Program-made: the position numbers and the translations under genes | Assembly: GCA_002221725.1 (NCBI GenBank) | Contig: NJFT01000002.1 | Location: 310,001-374,000 of the forward strand | Direction of reading: 5' to 3' | Length of the DNA stretch: 64,000 bases | DNA from: Scedosporium boydii | Taxonomy: Eukaryota > Ascomycota > Sordariomycetes > Microascales > Microascaceae | The notes under the pieces: model-generated | Database searches by the model: none | What the model saw: the letters and a program-made list of their open reading frames with translations, nothing else | Told to the model about the DNA's origin: nothing | Shown: piece after piece, positions 23,546 through 34,200 of the stretch | Layout of the letters: every line of letters starts with the position of its first letter | How positions within the stretch are numbered: the first letter of the stretch is position 1

Positions 23546-25786
23546 ATGCCGTCGATGCGGAAGGCTATCCAGAAGCGGCGGCCGAAAGCCGTGCTTCTCC
23601 AGGACTTTCACCACTTCATTATTCTTCTTGGAGGAGAGCTCTTGAAAGTGGGTGGGAATCGCAGGCTCGCCAAAGTGGCCGGCCGCTGGGCCAGCTCGGT
23701 AATTTCACGCACCCAGCGGCCCGGCGACGACGATGACCCGAATCCAATAGTGGTTCCCATTTCGTTTCTTTCGCGAGGACATGGCCATCTTGTCCGCCGA
23801 GACTTTGACTCCGCCATCGACGACCTTGAGATTTCACGAGAATTATTTCATGCTCTTCCCGACTGCTCGTTGAAGCAATTTTATTTAGGCCGTTGCCTCT
23901 GTCTGTTGCTGCAGTGTTACGCTGTTCGCGGTGCACCCGACCGAGGATTGGGCATATCTGCTTATGCGTCAAGTCTCCTTCGCACATTTAAGGCATTGAT
24001 CGGAGAACCGAGCCAACGTAACTACGACGACAGACTGGACAATGTTCTTTTCAAGCTGGTCCACCACCCGGATATTTGGCATGAGAGGTGCCTATACGAT
24101 CTTGTGGAAATCACCACGGCATATCTCGCGCTACGGCCCGTCGTAGGTGCCCCGTTCTATGTAAACGTGGTACAACTTTTGGCGGAAAGGCCTGCCGAGG
24201 GTTTCGGGCCACCATACGGCCTCGAGAAAGAGTTAGCGCTTGCCCTGAGCGTCTGTGGATTTTTCGACGATGCGGTAATCATCTGGCGGAGGTTACTCCG
24301 TTGGAAGGATAAGCCTGTGAAACGTCCAGACGAGGAAGAAGACAGCATTCGATTTCGTCTCCTGGCTTGCCTTCTCGTCATTGACGACGTGGGTGAGGAA
24401 ACCATGAAGGAATACGAGAAGATCGATGTTGCTCATAGCCTCATCCACTACGAGCACGGTCAGATACTGCTGTATTTGGTTCGGCGGTTGCTTTACAGGA
24501 AGCAGATGTACCGCGAGCTGACATCACTATGCAAAAGGATCCAATCGATCTGCGATGCCCAGTTTAGTCCCGGCCATCTCGTGGTCGTGGTTAATCGGTA
24601 TTACTATGCGCGCATCCTGAAGAAATCAGGCAAGTATGATAAGGCCATCGTCGCATACAAGAAGCTGCTCATGATACTGCGTCCGTTCTTGGACGATGCC
24701 GACCAATTGGCGGGTCCCCCGTTGGAGCTATCGGCCCTCCGCGGAGATACTAGGAAAGGCTTGGCGCACGCTTTGCGCCTGGCAGGTCGAGTTGACGAGG
24801 CTATATTCCAATATCGCAAGGCTCTTGAAGACGATCGATCGGGGCTCCTTACGGACCGTAAGGCGAGGCGCGGGATCCTCAAGTCGCTCGCGCACTTGTA
24901 CGAGCAAAACGGTAATGTGGCTGAAGCCATTATTGCCTACGATCTTTTACATAGGGAGTATATGGTCATGCCTGCCAAGGATGTTACGGCAGCTATCAAA
25001 TGCAGCTGGTATCGAGGGAAGATGTTTCACCTAATGGGCCAGCCCGACCATGCTTTGGCATTGTTCCGCCATGCTGCCACTATTTGTGGAGCCAGGAGGA
25101 TGGAAAATGCCAAAACTCGATGGCCGACGCATGACCAGCTCGAATTGACGAGGATATTGATGGAGAGCGATGATGCTGATGAAGAGGAGCGACGCGGCCA
25201 GGACAAGTCCCAACAGCCAGCAGTCGAACCTGCAGAACAAACAACAGAGCAAACCGCCGAGGCAAGCTCTCGAATGCCGAAGACACAGCAGGCCTCGAGA
25301 CCACAGCCACCAGAAGCAGCTCCTCAGGATGACCCCATCGGCACAGAAGGGTCCACGGTCCTAAACGATATTAGGAGTACCATCGCCAAGAAAGTCAGAT
25401 ACGCCCACCTGGTGGTCATGGATTTCGATGACGTATTCGGGTATGGGCCGGACGATTCTGGCTCAGAGTGTATGGCCCAGAGTGTCGATGACAAGGATCG
25501 CCTCTGGGCTCAAACCATTAACAACTCGATTGAGGCTATGGAGCGCGGAGACACGATCGAAAGCCCTGCCCCTCTCGATTGTCATGACTCGGATTGGGAG
25601 GACGAAGGATCCGATTTCGAAGGTGATACTGTCGGAGACGCTCCGTTCGTCAGCATTGGCAGGAGACCGGATGAACTTGTTTTCCCCCGGTTTGCCCGGC
25701 TACCGGCGACCTACCAGATCTTCGTCCACGAGAAAAGAGATCGAGAGAAGTATCCCTGGAGAGTGCGATTTGATCAGAAGTTGTGA
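23546..25786 (+). CDS. TPR-like repeat protein, function unknown
   Basis: Intronless, 746 residues, start ATG in CGTCATGCC. The basic N-terminus (MRKAIQKRRPK) precedes a helical-repeat body. TPR-like units are clearest at about 350-510: YYYARILKKSGKYDKAIVAY, KGLAHALRLAGRVDEAIFQ, SLAHLYEQNGNVAEAIIAY and RGKMFHLMGQPDHALALF. A Gln/Glu/Pro-rich linker follows (about 545-610), then an acidic tail with DWEDEGSDFEGD and a C-terminal KRDREKYPWRVRF. There is no enzymatic domain, signal peptide or membrane segment. TPR proteins act as scaffolds; the partner here cannot be named. It is divergently arranged with the broken TPR/ZZ/HET locus, but the repeats are not obviously related. Confidence 0.8.
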   Translation: MPSMRKAIQKRRPKAVLLQDFHHFIILLGGELLKVGGNRRLAKVAGRWASSVISRTQRPGDDDDPNPIVVPISFLSRGHGHLVRRDFDSAIDDLEISRELFHALPDCSLKQFYLGRCLCLLLQCYAVRGAPDRGLGISAYASSLLRTFKALIGEPSQRNYDDRLDNVLFKLVHHPDIWHERCLYDLVEITTAYLALRPVVGAPFYVNVVQLLAERPAEGFGPPYGLEKELALALSVCGFFDDAVIIWRRLLRWKDKPVKRPDEEEDSIRFRLLACLLVIDDVGEETMKEYEKIDVAHSLIHYEHGQILLYLVRRLLYRKQMYRELTSLCKRIQSICDAQFSPGHLVVVVNRYYYARILKKSGKYDKAIVAYKKLLMILRPFLDDADQLAGPPLELSALRGDTRKGLAHALRLAGRVDEAIFQYRKALEDDRSGLLTDRKARRGILKSLAHLYEQNGNVAEAIIAYDLLHREYMVMPAKDVTAAIKCSWYRGKMFHLMGQPDHALALFRHAATICGARRMENAKTRWPTHDQLELTRILMESDDADEEERRGQDKSQQPAVEPAEQTTEQTAEASSRMPKTQQASRPQPPEAAPQDDPIGTEGSTVLNDIRSTIAKKVRYAHLVVMDFDDVFGYGPDDSGSECMAQSVDDKDRLWAQTINNSIEAMERGDTIESPAPLDCHDSDWEDEGSDFEGDTVGDAPFVSIGRRPDELVFPRFARLPATYQIFVHEKRDREKYPWRVRFDQKL

Positions 25787-26127
25787 TTTTTGTCCCTTTC
25801 TTTTTTTTTGGTGTTCTTTTTGTTTTCTTTTCTCATTTCATAACCGTCAATGGCATCAAGATGAGACGGATCGGAATATACACGGAATGGTCATGATTGA
25901 CGTCATGAATGGACATGGTACGGCAGGAATTTGATGGTTTTTAAAGGCATGGAGCAGCGTAGCATCTCTCGAGTGTGTTTCTATTATTTCGGAAGTTTGA
26001 GTTTATACCAATACCCAATCGTCGTTTTCATTCCTTCATATCTGATTTCGTCTTTTTTTTGACTCGGAAGCCATGACCACCCTGGACACCTATACCCGGA
26101 CACTCTTTTCATCCTTCAGCACGACAG
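25787..26127. other. Convergent 3' intergenic region
   Basis: 341 bp between convergent genes. T-rich runs follow the upstream stop (CTTTTTTTTTGG, 25800-25811, and a second near 26053-26060). No gene is seen. Confidence 0.4.
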
Positions 26128-27127
26128 CTAGTAACCCACCAACTTCTCACCAACCTCAATGACGGGAGGCTCATCCACCTTTTCCGCCTTCACCAGCAAA
26201 CCAATTGACGTTCCCTCCTTCACCCTATACATCTCGGCCCGACACACCGCCATGATAACAGCGATAGCAAACGAGTGCACCGACAGCGACAAGAACGTGC
26301 CCTCATCATTCGCAAAGATATCCTCAAGCACCTTCTGCTTCCTCTCCACGTGCTCCCGCAGCGGCTCCCACCTATCAGCCCGCCACAGCTCGTCCGTCTC
26401 GGTAAAGGTCTCCTCGATGTGGTACTCGGGGAAATTCTCAACAATGTAGGTTCGCGAGCTCCGCCTATCGCAGGTATGATCCGTTATTTGCTCGCGCAGG
26501 AGCTCCTTGACGGTCGGATTGAAGGGGGCGTTGCGGGCATTGCAGATGGGGTGCCAGATGTGCTTGGTGGTTTGGAGGCAGCGCGTCAGGGGGGAGGTGT
26601 ACAGCGAGTGCGGGAAGGGTGCGCCGTTTTCGATGAGGTCGGTCCAGAAGGATGAGAGCGAGGTTGCTTGGGAGATGCCTTCGGGGGTGAGGCGGGCGTC
26701 GGCCCAGGATACGGTGCCGTCACCGTCTAGGAGACTCCAGTGGCTCTGCGAGGTGGTTAGTCCACGATCCCCAGTCTCTTTCGCGGTTAAAATGTATCAA
26801 CCCCTCAGTGAAACTTACATCCCAAGCCTCCGTCCCAACTTTCTCGTGCATAACATTATGATCCCCCTGCCCATGCCTCGTCAAGTACAAAACCTTGTAG
26901 CACGTCCCCTCGGGCGCCTTGTCGTTCAGCGCCTCGACGTACTTTACGAACCGCTGCCACTGCGTCGAGTTCCCGTTGCTCTCGTTCTCGCTATTGTCCG
27001 TCTCGTAGGCGCGGGCGATCAGCGCCAAGTCCGGCTGCGTCGTGATTTTGAGAGACGGGTCGGCGGCGCAGGCGGAGCCGAAGCTGGTGAAGATGTCCGG
27101 GATGGCGGTGAATTTGTAGTGGGACAT
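26128..27127 (-). CDS. Histidine-phosphatase superfamily protein (Pmu1-like)
   Basis: Phosphoglycerate-mutase-like phosphatase of the fungal Pmu1 group; substrate not predictable from sequence. Exons 26819-27127 and 26128-26745 are joined in phase 0 across a 73-nt intron (GTAAGT...CTAAC...TCGCAG), restoring KVGTEAWD-SHWSLLDGDG. The product is 308 residues. The catalytic RHG is in YLTRHGQGDHN (His85). The other superfamily signatures are SPLTRCLQTTKHIW, the acid-base region CDRRSSRTYIVENFP, and the second catalytic His in LSLSVHSFAIAVIM. No signal peptide is visible, so it is probably cytosolic. The family contains both active and inactive members; here the key histidines are present. Confidence 0.9.
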
Positions 27128-27925
27128 TTTTCTTCTTCGTTTTGATCTTTCTTGTTGTTGTGGATTGCGATCGCGTAGTCTTCTGGAGGAGAAGCAGAGT
27201 AATCTGCAAGAGGAATTCTGGGATTGGGATTTGCGACGTGGTTCACGAAGCTGCAAGTACGTAAAGAGTGAGTGCAATTGAATGTTGTCTCTAGATCTGG
27301 AAACAAACTCAATTGACTTCTTGTTCAGGGGACGGTATCGGAGTTAAAGAGCGCAATCCCTCGTAAGCCCAGGCTTATATACACTACGTAAACCCCACGG
27401 GAGCTTCTCTCTCCAAGTTGACTTCATAAGTGTTGCCCCTCATTGCCCCACCATCGTCTTCCATTCAAATTGTCGGATTAAATTGCTTCGCGCTGATTAG
27501 ATAATCTTAAACGACAAATCTACGAATGTACCAAGTACGCAAAGGAGAAGCAGATGGGCCATCAAACCCGTTAGACTTCATGGGTTTTATTTAGTACAAT
27601 TGTAGGCTGGCGAACGGGGATCCCCTCATAAGAAGCTACGACGTGAGGGCGCGGGAAACCGGGGAGTCAATATATGGGTCCCGCCAAAAAGCAACAGATC
27701 AGGGAGTCAAACCAGCCCAATTCGCGCTGCCAGTCCCCATGATAGCTAGGCCAAAGCTGGGCATCTAACCTTCGTCGCGGGCCTCAATAGCTCCCACTGG
27801 AAATTCCTCATACAAGCAGTGATATACTCTTTCCAGCCGTTCATTATGTCGTCGTCGTCTCATGTACATGCACAGTGGTGTTCGCCGTGACAAACTTTTT
27901 CCGAGTCTTCGGCGGGACTGGTTTT
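27128..27925. promoter_or_regulatory. Promoter region of the Pmu1-like gene / 3' flank of CUL4
   Basis: 798 bp. Open frames on the minus strand here (up to 27312) are 5'-leader shadows. AT-rich around 27480-27600. No RNA gene or repeat was recognised. Confidence 0.4.
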
Positions 27926-30725
27926 CTAGGCGAGATAGCTGTATGAATTGCCTTCTCTCTCCATGTAGTCCTTGTCGATTAAGCTGGCAGAAGGGAGAGA
28001 GAAAAACAGTTAGCAAAGGCAGTTGGGGGAAGGGGAAGAGGGAAATAGGGATAGCTGTGTCGTGGCGTTACTTACTTTTCGATCGCCTGCTTAATCTGCG
28101 CGGCGTCGACATGCCCGCGGCTCTTAGTCATATCAATAACCTCAGCCACTAACAGCGCATGAGACATAGTTTTTCTCGACTTCATGATGCGAACAATGGC
28201 TGCCTGCGTCTCTAGCCGTCGATCCTGGACGATGCGCTCGTGCGTCGCCTTGTTCTCCGCCTTGGTCTCCTTCATCTGGATCTGGTTGATCTTGATCTTG
28301 TACCGGTCGTCCCAGAACAGCCGATTGAACGTGAAGGTGTCGGTCTCGTTGACGTCGCGGCCCTTGGGGTGCTTCGTCAGGACCCGGGTCTTGCCGCAGG
28401 CGAGCGATTGGAGCGTGCGGGCTAGCTCGTCACCCGAGAGGTTTGTCATTTGGGAAATCTGCTGGTACGTGAGGGCCTCGGCGTCGTCGACTGCGTTAAA
28501 GGTCAGGAGCACGACGGCCTGGAGGAACGACACGTTGAGTTCCTTCTCGCCTCGCTTGAAGCGCGCCGTGATTGCGCAGTGGCCGAGGCTGTGCTTCCAG
28601 GTGAGGACGCGTCCGTTGTGCTTGCGCTTGTAGTAGTCTTCGAACCGCTGAATCTGGTTAGCGATGTCCGCGGACATGTTGACCTTGAGATCATCATAAG
28701 ATGGCCACGCCGCCGCGGAAAGGATCATGACCTGAAGATCGAAGGGTACTCTATACTGGGCGGCATCGCACGATTGCTTGTACGATTCCATCTCGTCCTT
28801 AGCCAGAGCCTTATCCTTGAACATCTGCTCGAGGTTGTGCGTAAAGTTGGCTCCACATTCACCGCGAAGCTTGCTTAGCGTCATCCTCTCAGCATCTTGG
28901 CTAGCGCTCCTATCCATGAGCAGTCGGCGAGCTAGATCGCGCTTATAAAAGGTTTCGAACGCAGCCTTTCCTTCGACAAATCGGAACAGGGCAATAGCCT
29001 GATCGATTTGGTGCTCCAGTTCGCCATCCTCATCGGCAGCGGTGGATTTGCCTCTGGATTCGGCTTCCAAACGATCAGTGCTATTCGCGTAGAGGGCCCT
29101 TGGCAAAGCCTTGAGGCCTCCACGGAGGAGCAGGTCGAAGTGCTTCGCGATCATTTCGCCAATTTTATCTTGACCGGACTCCCACACCGCGGTGTTCTTC
29201 TTTTCATTCATAAAATAGCGGAACGCCTCTCTCAACGTCCACTGGAAGTCCTCGTCTTTATCGAAAGCTTCTCGTAGGATCAGGTCGAGGGACCTGCGCA
29301 GACTTAGGAGCCTTGTCACCATCTCGTCGCCTCGGTCCGTGTCTCGCACAATGCCTGATCCAGTATCCTTAATATAACCGGCCCACGGCTCCCTAAGTTT
29401 ATCATGGACTCCGGAGAGCTTGAGAAGCTGATACAACGCTGCCATCGAGTCGATCTCGCCGCCCTCGATGAGCCTCGAGATACCGGTGAGGTCAAGCAAT
29501 TTCTGGAGGTGATCGTGAATCAAATGGTTGTGTGTGAGGCCTAGCAACTGCTGTTTGGATGAGCTGTCGAGGTTGTAGGCATCGCAGCGATGGGTCTCGT
29601 TCTCCAGCAGAACTCTACACTGCTTAATATAGTCCTTGAGGCTACCCACGCTGCGCTCGCTGGCGAACTCCTTGAAATACTCCGCGGAGGACTCGAGCAG
29701 CCTCGGTTCGAACCATCTCGTGTACACGCCAAAGATGTGAAGCATTGACACTGCGTCTCTCAGCAGCAGTGGCTGGAAGCGATCATCACCGGTGCGATCG
29801 AAATGGATGAGCTGACACATGCCGTCAGCTACGACTAGAGAAATGGTCCGACGATCGGCAAGCTTGGCGCCGGGACCGCTCGAGAGCATTTTCTTGAACC
29901 TTGAGATTAACGCGTCGTTAATCTGCTGCAGCTCCTTCCTCCTCGCGAGGTAACTGGCATCGAGGTAGGAAAAGCTAGAACGGATTATCTTCTGAAAGCA
30001 GGCCAAAGCTGTTAGCAACTGGGAAATCTCTCAGTAGAGACAGCGACTCTAGCAAAAAGGGCGGTAAGGGTAAACGTAAGGTAGGGAGGGCAGGGATTAG
30101 GAGCAGGGCAACGAACAGATTTCGCACTCCAGACTTCCCACTCTGAAAGGACAGCCTCCAGCATCTCCACATCACTCCCCTTGCCGGAGGCCTTGATAGA
30201 GGGCAAGACTTCGTCTGTGAGGTACTTCTCGCAGAGATCCATCAACTTCCGGTAAACGTCCTGCTCCCGCTTGTGTCTGCAAAGATCCTCGACGTTGCGA
30301 AAAACCCGATCAAACGGAATCCTCGGTCTTTCACCCTGCAGAACAGCTTTGAGCGCAGACGAAATCTCCTCCCACGACGAATTGAAGTAGTTATCGGCAT
30401 CGGCCTGCTGGCTGGAACCATCGAGGCGCCGGTTTTTAATCACGATCTTTTTGACGACTGTTCTCATGCTCTTGGGGCCAAAGGCGCCTAGAGGTTCCTT
30501 CCCCGTTCCCATGGGAATAGGGCGTTGAAGTTGAGTCGACGAATCGGACATTTTGGCTCGTTTCGTCGCTGGCGCAGAGGAAGGTTGTCGGGATTCGGAG
30601 CCGACGGTGCGTCGTCGCTTCGCCTCCTGAGAGGGCGACTGCCCACTGGGTGGAGGTCCTATCTCCGGTGCGGTTGAGCTGGCTTTGGGCGCGTTGGTGG
30701 GAGCTTGGGCGTTCGGCGGCGGCAT
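27926..30725 (-). CDS. cul4: Cullin-4, scaffold of CRL4 ubiquitin ligases
   Basis: Scaffold of Cul4-Ddb1 ligases acting in the nucleus in DNA repair and chromatin control. Three exons: 30117-30725, 28076-29991 and 27926-27983, total 860 residues. Intron 1 has a less common GTTCGT donor and a CTAAC...TTTCAG acceptor; intron 2 starts at GTAAGT overlapping an apparent AAG-TAA stop. Splicing adds the final exon NLIDKDYMEREGNSYSYLA, the conserved cullin winged-helix ending. The N-terminus is disordered and basic (KRRRTVGSE, TKRAKMS), a likely nuclear signal. The cullin repeats run through the middle; the cullin homology domain includes FYKRDLARRLL. The Nedd8 acceptor is the Lys in IVRIMKSRK (about 807). 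The start is the first true ATG (PPPNAQAP); upstream open sequence lacks ATG. Confidence 0.94.
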
Positions 30726-31289
30726 AGGGAAGAAATATTCCAATCTCCCCAGCAAGAGGTGAGTGGAGGCGTTTCCCTGCTGGGATCGATGATGTGTTAT
30801 TTGTTGTGCCAGTTGCTGATAAGCAAAAGTGCGAGAGCAAAGGAGAGGAGGTGGGATTAATGTGAGGGTGCGAAGTCGAAGCTATCTCCAGTTCATTGAA
30901 GCGAATTGAAATGACTGAAAGTACCGAAGTACCACAATACCGAATTTTGTACTTGTAGTGACATTGTAGCAGCAATACCCCAGTAACAATTGAACAATTA
31001 CAGTCTTGTTCGGCATGCAATTACAGGGCCTTAGTAATTAAGCCCATTAATTGATTGATGACGTTATGATGTTGGACCCTCCATTGTCGCTGGCAACAAT
31101 TTGAAACTCCCTTCACACAATCAAACTCTACAAAGGACAAGAAGAGAGAAAAGAAAGAAAGAAAGAAAGAAATAAATAAATAAATAAATTAGATGGAGGT
31201 ATTATTACACCAGAGTTCAGCATTCCAAGATACAGTAAAACACTTTCCAACACCTAGCCTACATGAACTCGGGAGAGCTCTAAACGACC
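30726..31289. promoter_or_regulatory. CUL4 upstream region / TEL1 3' flank
   Basis: 564 bp between two minus-strand genes. It has short GTACTTGTAG/GAAGTACC-type low-complexity motifs near 30920-30960 and a purine microsatellite at 31149-31190. No gene is seen. Confidence 0.45.
31149..31190 (+). repeat. Compound (GAAA)n-(TAAA)n microsatellite
   Basis: About five GAAA units followed by about five TAAA units in the 3' flank of TEL1. It is read directly from sequence and likely length-polymorphic. Confidence 0.85.
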
Positions 31290-34200
31290 TTACGCATATG
31301 CCGCCCACCCTGCCAAAACAAAGGTCATGTTAGTCGAGGATTAAAACGTAGCCGAACGGATGTGTTATCCTGTTTGGGAGTCTTACCTGAGTACAGCACC
31401 GCAAGATTCCTCTCATCAGTGGCCTGGTTAATCAAATCATTTACCGTCGCAGTAACGCTCAGCGTCTTGGACAGCTTCTTCTTGACCACCTCCAAGGCGC
31501 GATCTGCTTCGGACGGCTCATTGATTCTCGCGCCCTTCCTTCGGTTCTTCTCCGCTTCCTGTTCGTCAATTTCATCCCTCTCCTCGCCGTCTCTCCGCGC
31601 ATCTTGAAGTTTGGCGAGCCGTACTGGCGAGATCGACCACGAGTACAGAGGATCGTACCGCAGCACGTCGAGGATCGTCATGATCGAATACGTCTCTTCC
31701 CGTAGCGCATCTAATGTAAACTCGCAGCAGCGCCGGAACACACCCTCGGTCTTGGTGATGCCCATGCCATCGACGATATCTCGCGTTAAACGGAAGGGTA
31801 CAAGTTCTGGCACTGGAAGAACACGGCCCATCTCGAATGCGACGCCGAGATCGATGTGCACTACTTCGCCCGTTTTGGTGTCGAGTAAAATGTTGTGCCC
31901 ATGTCGGTCTCCGAGACCAAGGACATGTCCTAGCATGGATATGGCCGCTGTGGACCTCGTATACGCCAGCCGCTTGGCATACCACTCATCCGGATCGACG
32001 AAGTACTCCATGAAAAAGTACCGCATCACGGGGTGGAATCGGTCTGTGACCTTGCGGTAGGTGGCTACCCTGGTCTCGACCGACTTGCCCTGCACATTGC
32101 CAATTTCTCTCCTACACTGGCCTCCCTTATAATCCTTGGGGTAGTAACGTTCGTGAGCCGGCATCAAGAACTCGTGAAGTGGAATGGTGTTCGGGACGAA
32201 TTCTATGAGACCAGACGACGCCGTCAAGGGAAGTACCTTGTACGTCCTGATACCAAGATTTCGTTGCTGCGTGTCTCGGTGGAGTTTGAGAAGGGAAGAA
32301 ACGGCCGCGAAGACTTGTTCCATGATGGCGTCCTGTCGCAAGTCGTCATTTCCACCCTTGACGAGCTGCTTGTACTTCACCCCATCGCTACCAAGCGCGG
32401 TAACGATCTTGGGCGCGCTGATACCCGACGCGATAGACAACGTGGGCTCGAGTGTAGTAATGACTGGGACTTTTGAATAGTCTTTATCCACCGACAGCTC
32501 CATTTGCATTGTCGGCGGCGGGATAGGGTACCGGACCAAGCAGCTTAGGAGGTTGTGGGCTGCAGGACAATCCTTCAACCGTAGACGTGCTCCGTTCTTA
32601 TACCTCTCCGGGTTGCGGTCGGCGGCCAGAGCATGGTAATATTTGCTCGTCTTGTCGATGGCCTGCCATGTTGAAGCGACTTCTTTCGTCGTAGCCAGAT
32701 GTTTAGCGACCTTCTCGGTCGCTTTGTGACGGGAAACTGCCACGTCATCTCTCTTGTTGAGACGCGAGTTCATTCCCGCCCATATATGGTACATGCCGTG
32801 GTACGGATGGTCGATGCAGATGTTCAAGATCATGCCGAAGAGCAGTCGCTGGAAGAGACTTGTATCATCTTGGAGTCTCGATGATAGTTGATTCATTAGC
32901 GTTGCGAATTTCCTCGTTGGAACTTTATCGAAATACTTCCTGACCACTTCATTGATTGCCTCATCCTCTGCCTTTTCGAGCCAAAGTGCTGTGAATCGCA
33001 GAGCGTCGTTGTTGTGAGCATCCGACGCAATCAGGGAAAGAAGGTAGTTTTCCAAGCTGAGTCGCACGAATTCGTTTCGTGTTTGCTCGACTCGGCGAAG
33101 CTCTTGTTCGTCAAGCTCTAGCCACTGTCTTGCCTTGGCCAGATGTCCCGTGTACCTGTTCCTGATTTGCGTCTCCTTCGTACTAGCTATCAACTCCTTG
33201 AGCTGCATGACTTCATCACTCTTGCCTTGCCGTAGGTTCTGCAATCGTGCAAGATCTTCGAGGCCATCTGGATTTTGAAGCTGCTCGTCACAGAACATGG
33301 CAAACTGGTGGAACACTTTACTTGCTTCCTTACCCTTGTTCTTGCCTTTCAGCTCCTTCAGTGCTGGCTCGAGATACTTTTTCTGTATATTTTGAGGCTT
33401 TTCAAGCCTGGCAACAGAAACTTGGTGGCCGATCTTAGAAAGCAAATCTGATCGGCTCACAGACACCGTCTGCTTCTTGAGCACGGAGTCTTGATCGATG
33501 CTCTGCAGGATACCGATGGAAGATGCCATCTCCCCATGATCCCATAGCGAGTTCGCTGCTTCCATCCTTATCGCCGCGTCGACAACAAGTCCCAGCTTCT
33601 CGCATGGCTCGATCATATCTGTCAGCGTAGTAGACACGTTTAAACATTCCTGGGTAGCTTGATGGAATCGGTAGATATCTGAGGACATAAGCATCGACCG
33701 TATCTCCACTTGCCGCGCATCTGCTGGGGAAAGATTCGCTTTTGTACGTAGGACTGTCTGCTGGCTCAACATACTCAGGGTCGTTGCCCTGCAGGAAAGC
33801 ATATGGCTAACATCATCGTACCGCCCGCTACGCATCCATCGCGATCGACCGTCGAATTTGTCCAGAATGGCCTCGAGATCAGGAATTGTGGCGACATTGA
33901 GAATATCGTCAAGCTCTGACAACACCGCAAGAGCGCCTAGATGCTGACGGAGACTCGCAACGTTGTAGTGTTGAGTGGTCAGGGCGCGCATGGTTTCTTC
34001 AAACCCGTCATGGACGGTCTTTCGAATGGTCAAAATCTCGCTCGCCTGGTGAATTGTCTGGTAGGCCTTATACACGGTCACGGCGTAGTTTGTCGTCGAC
34101 GTAGGGACCGGAAGGTTCCACTGCTCTAGACGCCGCGCCGTTTGGAAAGTAGTCTCCAGAGAGGCAGATTCGCCATCGAGGCTTTGTTGTGTCTGGAGTA

